NCBI GenBank assembly: GCA_002363155.1
Contig: DEWH01000013.1
Location: forward strand, 145,663 to 209,662
DNA: 64,000 nt
Direction: 5' to 3'
Source: Ruminococcaceae bacterium UBA3215
GTDB lineage: Bacteria; Bacillota; Clostridia; Oscillospirales; Ruminococcaceae
Part shown: one piece after another, positions 32,850 to 41,014 of the stretch
How positions within the stretch are numbered: the first letter of the stretch is position 1
How the letters are laid out: each line of letters starts with the position of its first letter
Notes under the pieces: model-generated
Databases searched by the model: none
What the model was told of the DNA's origin: nothing
The model's input: the letters and a program-made list of their open reading frames with translations, nothing else
Position numbers and translations under genes: made by a program

Positions 32850-33887
32850 ATGAAAAGAATAATACTGTTTATCCTGCTTGCGCTTGCCGCAGTTTCATTT
32901 TCCGCAGGCTGCGGAAATATATCGTATGAAATGACAGCCCGGAACCGCGCACAAAGCTATGTCAAAGAAAAGTACGGATTCAGTGCGGATATCAAGGCTG
33001 TTCTGCTCGCCGAAAACGGCTGGCTCGAATTCACATGGGAAGCGCCGCAGTTCGCTCATGTCCGTATGAAGCATGACGGCACGGAATTCGATGTGCTCGT
33101 GCCTGTCCGCAGCAGTGATGACTCATGGCTGTGCGACAATTACGAAGCTGACAGGATATGCGCGGAAATAACGGAATTTGTGAAAAACGAGCTGAAATGC
33201 AGCAATGCCGCATTCCGCATAGATTACGGAAGCAGCTACGGCAATCATCTGCTTGCCAAAGATATACGCTCCGCCGATGATCTGAAAAAATCGGAAGACG
33301 CGAAAACAATATCCGTATTCACAAACGGTCTTGATGCGGAGAATGTAAAAAAGCTGGATCCCGCAAAATACGGTAATAATACTAATTTCAGCATTGTGGA
33401 ATGGGGAGACGAAAAGCTGCCCGAAGTGCCGTACGGTCTGATAAGGGGGCTTCCGAAACAGTGCGGCTGGAACGTTTCCGCAATACATTACACCGAAAAT
33501 GACGGGAGCTGGTCTCATGTGAAATTTGACCGTATCACCGCAGAAAACCTCCGCCTTGTGATGCCGTCGGAATGCGCCGTCTCAATGGAGCCGGCAGACG
33601 GTCACGGTGAACCGGACGATATTCCGGTCACAGACTGGTACTGCATAAAAGGAACAGGCACGATCGAAGGCTACGGTGCGGTATATGCTGATATTGACAC
33701 TGACACGGACGAGGAATACTGCATAGAATATATGCACGACGGAAAAGCGTATTATATGCGGATATCGCATACCGAAGCCAAGAACGCCGAGTATGAGCTT
33801 TACTCGCAAATATACAGCGGCAAAGACGGGATCGACTTCACTTTCAGAGTTGTGAAGCGGGACTATATAAAGAGCATGTCGGAATAA
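32850..33887 (+). CDS. Lipoprotein of unknown function
   Basis: The start MKRIILFILLALAAVSFSAGC gives a classical signal peptide with lipobox SAGC (Cys 21) and AAAGGTAACC upstream; an ATG 13 codons earlier with GGGGATA is possible but would put charged residues before the signal. The mature part is about 325 residues, mixed alpha/beta with no motif I recognise. It is a single gene between two terminators. Confidence 0.7.
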   Translation: MKRIILFILLALAAVSFSAGCGNISYEMTARNRAQSYVKEKYGFSADIKAVLLAENGWLEFTWEAPQFAHVRMKHDGTEFDVLVPVRSSDDSWLCDNYEADRICAEITEFVKNELKCSNAAFRIDYGSSYGNHLLAKDIRSADDLKKSEDAKTISVFTNGLDAENVKKLDPAKYGNNTNFSIVEWGDEKLPEVPYGLIRGLPKQCGWNVSAIHYTENDGSWSHVKFDRITAENLRLVMPSECAVSMEPADGHGEPDDIPVTDWYCIKGTGTIEGYGAVYADIDTDTDEEYCIEYMHDGKAYYMRISHTEAKNAEYELYSQIYSGKDGIDFTFRVVKRDYIKSMSE

Positions 33888-33888
33888 A

Positions 33889-33923
33889 GAAAGCGGTCGG
33901 TTCAAATGAACCGGCCGCTTTTT
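33889..33923. terminator. Bidirectional terminator between convergent genes
   Basis: AAAGCGGTCGGTTCA and TGAACCGGCCGCTTT arms with a 2-base loop; U-rich at both ends. Confidence 0.88.
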
Positions 33924-33930
33924 ACAGCTG

Positions 33931-35034
33931 TTACTTTATCTTGGAAATAATGCTTTCCATAGACTTCGCAGTAAGTGCTCTGTCGGAAACTACGGAATAT
34001 GAGCACTTTCCGTCTGTCCAGACTGCCGCGCTCACGCCCTTGCCGCTGCCTTTAAGCGTTGCTGTGCTGCCGTTTATCTCCTTTTCGGAAATACTCTTGT
34101 ATTCGTTATAATCTCCGCTTATATCATCGACCCCTGTGCCTTTGCGGACCGTTATAGTATCGTCTCCGTTGGAGAAGCGTACTTCCGCGATGCCTTCCAT
34201 TGCCTGAATATACGAGATCTTATAGCTTCCGAACTTTTCGGGAACTTCAAATGTTACCCCGGCTGCTTTTGCAGCTTCCTCAACACTCTTGTACTCCGTC
34301 CACGGATTTCCTATGCTGACTGTCATATTATCACCCGTATTATCCATATTTCCGAGATCAAGCGCCTGTATGTCTCCTACCGAAGCATCGCCATTGAGAT
34401 TGCTGTATATCGTCACAAGTGACCACCCGTAAGAAGCGCCGGGATATACTCCTTTGCTGCGGCAGAGCACCAGATAATTCGTACCCGAAACTATCTGGCT
34501 CCCGAGATAAGCAACGGGAGAGTAGGAAACTCCCACCAGCTCTTTCATTGCCTTTTTGTAAGCGCTGTAAACAGTTTCATTCTTGCTGATGGTAAACAGA
34601 CCGCTGTTGGCGGTAAATCCGCCCATAAGCTGTTCGCCTATGATCGTCTGAAAACCGGTTATCTCCGCATTCCCTTTCAGATCCTCATAGATGTACATTA
34701 CCTTTATCTGCGTTGCTCCTCCGTCGGGGTTGAGCTCGTCCGCTTTTACAAGAATAGCATAGTTTGTTCCCGCAACGACCTGTGTTCCGAGCAGTGCTAA
34801 CGCCTTGAACGACCAGCCCGCATAATCCTTTGTTGCTTTCTTGAACGCTGCCTTTGCTTCGGGGTTTTTACTCATCGCAACATAGCTGTCATTTACAGTC
34901 CAGCCTCCCGACAGCGGGATATCCTCCTGTACAAAAGACGCATCCGCGTCCTCTGCCGATACCGCAAAAACTGTACAAGACAGAGCCGATATTGCCGCAA
35001 GAGCTGCCGCTGTAAGTTTTAATGCTTTTTTCAT
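33931..35034 (-). CDS. Secreted double-cystatin-like protein with a C-terminal DUF4367-like domain
   Basis: The start MKKALKLTAAALAAISALSC, with AAAGGAG upstream, yields a signal peptide and about 340 mature residues. Two homologous units follow. Each starts with a Gly-Gly (GGWTVND, GGFTANSG), has a helix (AKAAFKKATKDY, VYSAYKKAMKEL), and then the cystatin loop: QVVAGTNY near residue 83 and QIVSGTNY near residue 180. In cystatins QxVxG and the N-terminal Gly insert into papain-like proteases. The C-terminal 130 residues resemble DUF4367 (sigma-regulatory extracytoplasmic domain). Inhibition of a cysteine protease is inferred; clostripain-type enzymes are made by this same organism (57.6 kb). 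Confidence 0.75.
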   Translation of the reverse strand: MKKALKLTAAALAAISALSCTVFAVSAEDADASFVQEDIPLSGGWTVNDSYVAMSKNPEAKAAFKKATKDYAGWSFKALALLGTQVVAGTNYAILVKADELNPDGGATQIKVMYIYEDLKGNAEITGFQTIIGEQLMGGFTANSGLFTISKNETVYSAYKKAMKELVGVSYSPVAYLGSQIVSGTNYLVLCRSKGVYPGASYGWSLVTIYSNLNGDASVGDIQALDLGNMDNTGDNMTVSIGNPWTEYKSVEEAAKAAGVTFEVPEKFGSYKISYIQAMEGIAEVRFSNGDDTITVRKGTGVDDISGDYNEYKSISEKEINGSTATLKGSGKGVSAAVWTDGKCSYSVVSDRALTAKSMESIISKIK

Positions 35035-35091
35035 GGTGTTTCTCCTTTGTACCGTTTCAGACGGTGCATAACGATTGCATATACTATATAA

Positions 35092-35120
35092 AGAATAACA
35101 CAATGCGTAACAATTGTCAA
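35092..35120 (-). promoter_or_regulatory. Promoter for the cystatin-like gene
   Basis: TTGACA-17-TATTCT on the minus strand. Confidence 0.65.
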
Positions 35121-35174
35121 GCGTCCACCGCACACATCTTCATATATTCCATGTTCTTCCGGTCAGCGCAGCGA

Positions 35175-35203
35175 TTGACACAGACGGGGCGCCGTGGTAT
35201 AAT
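35175..35203 (+). promoter_or_regulatory. Consensus promoter for the MBL-fold gene
   Basis: TTGACA-17-TATAAT, 28 bases before the start. Confidence 0.82.
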
Positions 35204-35231
35204 AAGGATATGAAAAATCCGGAGGTTCAGC

Positions 35232-35858
35232 ATGATAAACAATATTTCGGTAAACACCCAGAGCAGTATCCGTATCGACGGCGGCAATACTATAATACGC
35301 TCAGACCCGTTCAAGATCGCCGGCGAACCGCATGATGCCGGCATTATCCTCATAACACACGATCATTACGATCATTTCTCGCCCGAAGATATTCAGAAAG
35401 TCCGCAGACCGGACACTGTATTTGCCGCGCCGGTAAGCATGAAGAACAAGCTGGAAAGCATCGGCATCGGCAATGCCGTGCTGCTTTCTCCGGGTGAAAA
35501 AACAGAGATCGCAGGAATACCCGTGGAAGCTGTCCCGGCTTACAATACGCTGAAACCGTTTCACCCAAGATCAAACGGCTGGCTCGGATACATCATTACA
35601 GTTAACGGCAAGCGAATTTATGCTGCCGGAGATACCGACGCGGTAAAAGAAGTGAGAGCCGTTGAATGCGACATCGCTCTTGTTCCTGTCGGCGGTACTT
35701 TTACCATGAATCACAAGGAAGCTGCGAAACTCATAAACGAGATAAGACCCGGTATCGCTGTGCCGATACATTACGGCTCTATCGTCGGCGACAGATCGGA
35801 CGGCGAAAAATTCAGCAAACTTGTTGACAGCGGCATAGATGTCGTTCTGAAGCTGTAA
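35232..35858 (+). CDS. Small metallo-beta-lactamase-fold hydrolase (UlaG-like)
   Basis: The 208 residues carry the metal motif THDHYDHFSPED (His-X-His-X-Asp-His, near residue 41), a later GDTDAV Asp and a C-terminal PIHYGS His. This short form with a minimal metal-binding fold resembles UPF0173/UlaG lactonase relatives. The substrate is unknown. GGAGG lies eight bases before the ATG. Confidence 0.82.
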   Translation: MINNISVNTQSSIRIDGGNTIIRSDPFKIAGEPHDAGIILITHDHYDHFSPEDIQKVRRPDTVFAAPVSMKNKLESIGIGNAVLLSPGEKTEIAGIPVEAVPAYNTLKPFHPRSNGWLGYIITVNGKRIYAAGDTDAVKEVRAVECDIALVPVGGTFTMNHKEAAKLINEIRPGIAVPIHYGSIVGDRSDGEKFSKLVDSGIDVVLKL

Positions 35859-35870
35859 TACTCCCGTTAT

Positions 35871-36086
35871 TCAACTTAATGATCTGCAGTTTTTCTCAAT
35901 CTCTTCATCTGAAACGGTTGTTCCGATATCCCATTTCAGCTGATACGCAAGGATATCCGGCAGCTGAACTTTCCGTCCGGTTCCGTTTTCAGATGTGAGT
36001 ATCAGCGTTACCATAGGCTCTTCGCCCGGCATAAAGCCCTCACAGCCGTTGTCGGGTTCGATAAGGTCAGTTATTCTGTAAGTCAT
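35871..36086 (-). CDS. Small acidic protein, unknown
   Basis: 71 residues, soluble, MTYRITDLIEPDNGCEGF at the start, two Cys. AAAGGAAC precedes the ATG and a sigma-A-like promoter lies 110 bases upstream. I recognise no family; the upstream promoter and binding site support it being real. Confidence 0.55.
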   Translation of the reverse strand: MTYRITDLIEPDNGCEGFMPGEEPMVTLILTSENGTGRKVQLPDILAYQLKWDIGTTVSDEEIEKNCRSLS

Positions 36087-36196
36087 TTATGTTTCGTTCC
36101 TTTTTGTTTGTCACGGTTATTCCTTATAATGACAAGCTGCCCGCAGACACGGCATTATCGTCTTCCGGAAATACGGGAGCATCATAAGGTCATTTA

Positions 36197-36225
36197 ACTA
36201 TACCACCAAAAACCCGAAAAGTCAA
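36197..36225 (-). promoter_or_regulatory. Promoter for the 71-residue gene
   Basis: TTGACT-17-TATAGT on the minus strand. Apart from this and the hairpin at 36243-36277, the 36087-36316 gap holds nothing I can identify. Confidence 0.6.
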
Positions 36226-36242
36226 TAGTTATACCGAAAACT

Positions 36243-36277
36243 TAAGCCCGGCTCCGATCATCTCCAAAGCCGGGTTT
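36243..36277 (-). terminator. Hairpin after the BAAT-like gene
   Basis: AAGCCCGGCT and AGCCGGGTTT arms, 40-70 bases past the stop of the gene at 36317; moderate U content. Confidence 0.55.
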
Positions 36278-36316
36278 ATTGTATTTCTGCGGTTATGCCG
36301 GCTAACGGCAGGTTTA

Positions 36317-37234
36317 TCACCAGGAGCGCAGTATCTCCGTCAGCCTGCGGTCAATATCGAGCCGTGTCTCAAGGCATTCCTCCGGGAACTCGCGCCCGGC
36401 TCTGAACATATACTTCACCAGCATTCCCGAACCGACAGGAAGCATCATCTTCAGCATTGACTCCGGAAACACGAAGTGTGTACCGTGTTTATACAGGAGC
36501 ATATCCCACTCGCAGTCATGCGGCTTCTGTTTCAGCCTTTCGTCCATGCGGCGGATATATTTGCATGTATCCCAGAGAACGTCATCTTCCGCTCCGATAA
36601 ATACTATCCTGCCGCGAATATTTTCGACTTTGATCTTTTCCTCTTCCCGGACCGGGTGCAGCCTTTCCGACTCGTCAAACATCTTCCGTGCGGCTGCCTT
36701 ATCTCCGCCCGCTTTCGCTTCTTCGGTGATCTTCTGCCAGTATTCCGGGTGACGGTATGCGTAGGGCAGATACGGCAGCGGTCTGCCCTGCCAGCTTACA
36801 GTGGATTCGCCGTCTCCGGGACGCTCGGAAGCCCCGTCTTTTCCGTCGCGGTAAAAGCCTTCCATAATGAAATCCGAGGGCGACATCGCGATCGTAAGCG
36901 TGATCTCCGGATAATACGATGCCGCGGCAAGCGAGAGCATTCCCGTGGTGGAAGCGCCGGCTATACCGATTTTTTCCGCGCCCTTGCTTCTGAGGAATGA
37001 TATAGCTTTTCCGAAGCGCTCAAGCGGGTAGTTGTGGTGTGCGTAGCTATTCTTTTCCGGCGACATCGCCAGAGCATGACAGCCGTTCTTGATCAGCCAT
37101 TTTGCGCCGCATGATGCCATACGGTCTGTCGATGAATCGCCGAGCATTATTATCACTGCTTTTCTGCTGTCCTCCGGGCCGCCGTAGTATGCCCCGAAGA
37201 ATCCGTCATTCTCGACCGAAAAAACCTGTTTCAT
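36317..37234 (-). CDS. Alpha/beta hydrolase of the BAAT/acyl-CoA thioesterase C-terminal type
   Basis: 305 residues. IGIAGASTTGMLSLAAA near residue 90 holds the nucleophile Ser of a GxSxxG elbow in the position used by the BAAT_C domain; the acid is probably in GAEDDVLW and the base His in YKHGTHFVFP. It lacks the N-terminal domain of bile-acid acyltransferases. Possible substrates are acyl-CoA or acyl esters. The start with AAAGGAG upstream is chosen over one 33 codons earlier that overlaps the promoter. Confidence 0.72.
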   Translation of the reverse strand: MKQVFSVENDGFFGAYYGGPEDSRKAVIIMLGDSSTDRMASCGAKWLIKNGCHALAMSPEKNSYAHHNYPLERFGKAISFLRSKGAEKIGIAGASTTGMLSLAAASYYPEITLTIAMSPSDFIMEGFYRDGKDGASERPGDGESTVSWQGRPLPYLPYAYRHPEYWQKITEEAKAGGDKAAARKMFDESERLHPVREEEKIKVENIRGRIVFIGAEDDVLWDTCKYIRRMDERLKQKPHDCEWDMLLYKHGTHFVFPESMLKMMLPVGSGMLVKYMFRAGREFPEECLETRLDIDRRLTEILRSW

Positions 37235-37304
37235 ATTACTTCTCCTTTTCAACCGGCAGAAATGCAGTAAGCATAGCTGCGGCGAGTTAGCACCTGTTAA
37301 CCAC

Positions 37305-37333
37305 ATTATAGTATTTTCTCTCTCAAATGTCAA
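37305..37333 (-). promoter_or_regulatory. Consensus promoter for the BAAT-like gene
   Basis: TTGACA-17-TATAAT on the minus strand. Confidence 0.82.
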
Positions 37334-37346
37334 GCGATAATATCAG

Positions 37347-37388
37347 AAAAACTGCAGATGTCGGATCTTTCTCCGCATCTGCAGTTTT
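37347..37388 (-). terminator. Terminator of ilvB-ilvA-ridA
   Basis: AAAACTGCAGATG and CATCTGCAGTTTT arms followed on the minus strand by a U-rich TTTTTC. Confidence 0.85.
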
Positions 37389-37402
37389 CTCCATGTACGC
37401 AG

Positions 37403-37777
37403 TTACAGCACTTCCGCAATAACTTCAACTTCGACAAGCACGTTCTTCGGCAGTGTTTTTACCGCAACACAGCTCCGTGCAGGCAGCGATGTGAAGTATT
37501 TCCCGTAGATCTCGTTGAATGCTGCAAAGTCGTTCATGTCCGCAAGGAAGCAGGTGGTCTTTACCGCTCTGCCGAACGAGGAACCTGCCGCTTCAAGCAC
37601 CGCTCCGAGGTTTTTCATCACCTGCTCGGTCTGTCCGGCAATATCGTCTGCTTCCACCGCGTTCGTCACCGGGTCTATCGCTATCTGCCCAGAGGTGAAT
37701 ACAAGCCCTCCGCTCACCGCTGCCTGTGAGTATGGTCCTACCGCTTTCGGCGCATTTTCCGTGTGAATCTTCTTCAT
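37403..37777 (-). CDS. ridA: RidA enamine/imine deaminase
   Basis: Hydrolyses 2-aminoacrylate and 2-aminocrotonate, reactive products of PLP dehydratases such as the threonine dehydratase encoded just upstream. The 124 residues start MKKIHTENAPKAVGPYSQAA and include FTSGQIAIDP and the Arg/Glu active site in SLPARSCVAVKTLPKNVLVEVEVIA. GGAGGAC precedes the ATG. The gene follows ilvA by 13 bases, which fits its role. Confidence 0.95.
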   Translation of the reverse strand: MKKIHTENAPKAVGPYSQAAVSGGLVFTSGQIAIDPVTNAVEADDIAGQTEQVMKNLGAVLEAAGSSFGRAVKTTCFLADMNDFAAFNEIYGKYFTSLPARSCVAVKTLPKNVLVEVEVIAEVL

Positions 37778-37790
37778 AGTTCTGTCCTCC

Positions 37791-38993
37791 TCATATTTCT
37801 GAAACTGTCTTGAAACCGTGTGTTTCAAGTGCTTTCTTTATCTGACGGATATGCTCGTAATTGCGCGTTTCGAGCGTTATCCGCAAGTAACAGCCGTTTA
37901 CATCGCTGCCCTCATTGGCGCGTTCGTGATGCACCGATATGACATTCGCTCCAAGCTCGGCAAAAATGCGGGAGACTTCGAGAAGCTGTCCGGGCTTGTC
38001 GATAAGCTCTATGTTCATCGAGTATGTTCGTCCCGTCATAAGCAATCCGCGGCTTATCACACGGGAAAGTATTGTAACGTCGATATTCCCGCCGGACAGC
38101 AGGCAGACGGTCTTCTTCCCCTTTACCGGAACTTTTCCGAACATCGCGGCAGCTACGGAAGCCGCTCCCGCCCCCTCTGTCACAAGCTTGTGCTGCTCCA
38201 TAAGCGCGAGTATCGCAGCGGATATCTCGTCGTCCGTGACTGTAACCACTTCGTCAACATAGTCCGAAACATAGCGGAACGTGTTCTCACCCGGCTCTTT
38301 GACAGCAATGCCGTCTGCTATTGTGGAAACGCTGTCAAGACGTTCTATCTTCATATCGTGAACGGAGTTGAACATACTCGGCGCACCTGCTGCCTGGACG
38401 CCGTACACCTTAACAGCCGGGTTCAGCGTCTTTACGGTAAATGCAACGCCGGATATCAGTCCGCCGCCCCCTATCGGCACTATCACCGCGTCAAGATCGG
38501 GAAGCTGATCGAGCAGTTCAAGTCCGATAGTTCCCTGACCCGTTATCACAAGCTCGTCATCAAACGGGTGAATGAACGTATAGCCGTACTCATCTCGCAG
38601 GCGAAGAGCCTCGGTATAAGCGTCATCGTAAACGCCCTTGACAAGGCAGATCTCCGCACCGTAGCTGCGGGTCGCCTCAACCTTTGAAATAGGCGCTCCG
38701 TCCGGCAGACAGATAACGGACTTTATGCCGTTCCTGGCTGCGGCGAGAGCAACTCCCTGCGCGTGGTTTCCCGCCGAGCAGGCAATAACCCCCTTCGCCT
38801 TTTCCTCGTCGGTGAGCTGCGACATCTTGTAATACGCGCCGCGCACCTTAAAGGAGCCTGTGATCTGAAGATTTTCGGTTTTCAGAAATATCTGCGAGTC
38901 GGGATCTATCTTCGGCGCGGGGATTATATCTGTCTGCCTTATTACCTTGTCCAGCACATATTTTGCATGGTAAACTTTGTCGAGTGTAAGCAT
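37791..38993 (-). CDS. ilvA: Threonine ammonia-lyase (dehydratase)
   Basis: Deaminates threonine to 2-oxobutanoate for isoleucine synthesis. The PLP Lys is in GSFKVRGAYYK near residue 48; IPIGGGGLISG near 173 binds phosphate. The C-terminal domain (about 325-400) is an ACT domain, the shorter arrangement of 400-residue enzymes. In the ilvB operon under an Ile-rich leader it is probably the biosynthetic enzyme, though the single-ACT form is also found in catabolic ones. Confidence 0.93.
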   Translation of the reverse strand: MLTLDKVYHAKYVLDKVIRQTDIIPAPKIDPDSQIFLKTENLQITGSFKVRGAYYKMSQLTDEEKAKGVIACSAGNHAQGVALAAARNGIKSVICLPDGAPISKVEATRSYGAEICLVKGVYDDAYTEALRLRDEYGYTFIHPFDDELVITGQGTIGLELLDQLPDLDAVIVPIGGGGLISGVAFTVKTLNPAVKVYGVQAAGAPSMFNSVHDMKIERLDSVSTIADGIAVKEPGENTFRYVSDYVDEVVTVTDDEISAAILALMEQHKLVTEGAGAASVAAAMFGKVPVKGKKTVCLLSGGNIDVTILSRVISRGLLMTGRTYSMNIELIDKPGQLLEVSRIFAELGANVISVHHERANEGSDVNGCYLRITLETRNYEHIRQIKKALETHGFKTVSEI

Positions 38994-39008
38994 TTTGTTC
39001 TCCTCCTG

Positions 39009-40685
39009 TTATATCCTTGTTATCATATCGTCTATCGAACCGCCCGGCGGAAGCATTGGAAGTACGAATTCGTCACAATCGACTGCGCAGTCGATAACGT
39101 ATGTTCCGTTATATGCGAATGCCTGCCGGCAGGCTTCGTCAAGCTGTTTCTCCGTGAAAACACGGCTTCCTGCCGCGCCGAAAGCTTCTGCGAGCTTCAC
39201 AAAGTCGGTTTTACGGTCAAGAGTGGTATGGGAGTAGTGTTCGCTGTAAAAAAGGGTCTGCCACTGACGTACCATTCCAAGAACACCGTTGTTCATAATC
39301 ACGATCACAAGCGGTATCTTCTGCGAAACAGCAGTAGCAAGCTCGTTCAGATTCATTCCGAAACTGCCGTCACCGGTGATGAGCACACTGCGTCCGCCGG
39401 TCGCTTTGCAGGCTCCTATTGCCGCTCCCATTCCGTAGCCCATTGTACCGAGTCCCCCGCTGGTGAGGAATGTGCGTCTGCCGGCAAACGGATATCTCTG
39501 CGCAGTCCACATCTGGTGCTGACCGACATCGGTAGCGATACAGCAGTTCCCGGAGTACCTGCTCACGGTGTCGATGATGCTGTACGGGTTAAGACAGCCC
39601 GCCGGCGAATCTTTCATAAACGCATCGGTGATCCGCTTTTCTTCAGCTCTGAGCTGCGTTATCCGCTCTGCCCACTTCGGAACAGCTTTCTGCGGAATTC
39701 TGTCAGCCAGCCGGGCGAGGGCATCTTTCAGATCTCCTCTTACCGCGATATCGGCGGGAATATTCTTGTTAAGCTCCTTGCCGTCAACATCGATATGGAT
39801 AATACGGAAATTTTTCGCAAAGCGTTCCTTATTTCCGGTGGCTCGGTCGCTGAAACGAACTCCGACAGCTATCACAAGATCGGCTTCGTCCTCGGCTTTT
39901 GAAGAGGCGAAATGCCCGTGCATACCCTGCATTCCGAGAAAACGGGGCGTATCGTGCGGGACTGCCGACAGCCCCATAAGCGAACAGCCCATAGGTGCGT
40001 CCAGCTTTTCCGAAAGCCGGCGCAGTTCTTCCGACGCATTCCCGGATATGACTCCTCCGCCGAAATAGATGTACGGACGTTCCGCTTCACCGATAAGCTC
40101 CGCTGCCGCATCTATCGAACAGCCGTCCGCGCGCAGCGGCGGTTCCGGCTGCACTGCACTCTGCGGCGTAAACTCACACTCCGCGATCTGCACATCTTTC
40201 GGAACATCTATAAGCACCGGTCCGGGTCTGCCGGATATCGCGGTGCGGAATGCTTCGCGTATAGTGTCCGCAAGCTCCTTTACGTCCCTGACTGTCCAGT
40301 TGCGCTTGGTGACCGTGCGGGTGATGTCAACGGTGTTCACTTCCTGAAAGCTGTCCCTGCCCAGCAGGCTGCACGGAACATTTCCGGTTATCGCAACTAC
40401 CGGCACCGAGTCGAGGTAAGCCGTTGCAAGCCCGGTAACGATATTGGTAGAACCGGGACCCGATGTTGCGATAACAACTCCCGGCTTTCCCGATGCTCTC
40501 GCATAACCGTCGGCAGCGTGGGAAGCGCCCTGTTCATGGGCGGCAATAATGTGCGTGATCCGGGAACTGTTCAGGTACAGCTCATCGAAAATGTTGAGCA
40601 CCTGACCCCCCGGATATCCGAAAACGGTGTCGCAGCCCTGCTCAATAAGCGTCTCAATGATGATCTTTGCGCCGCTTTGTTTCAT
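39009..40685 (-). CDS. ilvB: Acetolactate synthase, large catalytic subunit
   Basis: TPP- and FAD-dependent condensation of pyruvate, or pyruvate with 2-oxobutanoate. Signatures are the catalytic Glu in AAHEQGASHAADGYAR (about residue 47), GPGSTNIVTG, and the TPP motif GDGSFGMNLNELATA...NNGVLGMV (about 430-465). The start MKQSGAKIIIETL has GGAGG upstream, giving 558 residues. An in-frame ATG at 40766 would add 27 residues translated through the attenuator and overlaps the leader stop. No ilvN or ilvC is adjacent. Confidence 0.95.
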   Translation of the reverse strand: MKQSGAKIIIETLIEQGCDTVFGYPGGQVLNIFDELYLNSSRITHIIAAHEQGASHAADGYARASGKPGVVIATSGPGSTNIVTGLATAYLDSVPVVAITGNVPCSLLGRDSFQEVNTVDITRTVTKRNWTVRDVKELADTIREAFRTAISGRPGPVLIDVPKDVQIAECEFTPQSAVQPEPPLRADGCSIDAAAELIGEAERPYIYFGGGVISGNASEELRRLSEKLDAPMGCSLMGLSAVPHDTPRFLGMQGMHGHFASSKAEDEADLVIAVGVRFSDRATGNKERFAKNFRIIHIDVDGKELNKNIPADIAVRGDLKDALARLADRIPQKAVPKWAERITQLRAEEKRITDAFMKDSPAGCLNPYSIIDTVSRYSGNCCIATDVGQHQMWTAQRYPFAGRRTFLTSGGLGTMGYGMGAAIGACKATGGRSVLITGDGSFGMNLNELATAVSQKIPLVIVIMNNGVLGMVRQWQTLFYSEHYSHTTLDRKTDFVKLAEAFGAAGSRVFTEKQLDEACRQAFAYNGTYVIDCAVDCDEFVLPMLPPGGSIDDMITRI

Positions 40686-40704
40686 AAAATACCTCCGAAA
40701 TAAA

Positions 40705-40735
40705 TTAAAGCCCCGGCAGACATTCCGCCGAGGCT
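40705..40735 (-). terminator. ilv attenuator: terminator before ilvB
   Basis: On the minus strand AGCCTCGGCGGA pairs with TCTGCCGGGGCT (12 bp with two G-U pairs, 3-base loop), then TTTAATTTATTT, ending directly before the ilvB GGAGG. It lies 28 bases after the leader peptide stop, where a transcription attenuator belongs. Confidence 0.85.
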
Positions 40736-40762
40736 CAGGTTCAATATTTACATCAGTTTCAC

Positions 40763-40867
40763 TCATGTAATTATCGGTACTTGAAAGGCAGAACGAAGTA
40801 TGGCGCAGCCGTTGATAATGACTGTACCGATAATAATAATGACGATCATAGAAGCTGTGAATGTCAT
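40763..40867 (-). CDS. ilvL: ilv operon leader peptide (34 residues)
   Basis: AAAGGAAAC precedes an ATG that encodes MTFTASMIVIIIIGTV followed by II, then NGCAILRSAFQ and a VPIIT ending. Ten of 34 residues are Ile, three Val and one Leu; residues 8-13 are Ile-Val-Ile-Ile-Ile-Ile. This is the make-up of an ilv attenuation leader peptide, which stalls ribosomes when charged branched-chain tRNA is scarce. The stop overlaps an ATG in frame with ilvB. The gene symbol is given by function and not by homology. Confidence 0.82.
   Translation of the reverse strand: MTFTASMIVIIIIGTVIINGCAILRSAFQVPIIT
40770..40834 (-). promoter_or_regulatory. Leader pause stem overlapping the Ile codons
   Basis: GTACCGATAAT (40824-40834 plus-strand view) and ATTATCGGTAC (40770-40780) are perfect 11-bp inverted repeats 43 bases apart within the leader coding region. 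The first arm spans Ile codons, so a ribosome stalled there would block the stem, as required for a 1:2 structure. The competing antiterminator pairing is not obvious by eye. Confidence 0.7.
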
Positions 40868-40900
40868 CGTTCTGTTTCCTTTCCGAAAGAATATAGTTGT

Positions 40901-40929
40901 ATTATATACCAATAAAGCAGGCTTGTCAA
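40901..40929 (-). promoter_or_regulatory. Promoter of the ilv leader and ilvB-ilvA-ridA
   Basis: Perfect TTGACA-17-TATAAT on the minus strand, about 30 bases before the leader start. Confidence 0.88.
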
Positions 40930-41014
40930 GACAATTTCATTCGTCACAAGCGACAAATAAGCATACCGACCTGCCCCGCTCAAGGGAGAAAATGCACAAA
41001 CGCACTTTGACTTA

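Noticed and set aside
40700..40900. T-box riboswitch before ilvB
   Set aside because: No T-box core or specifier stem was seen; the leader is short and explained by a coding leader peptide.
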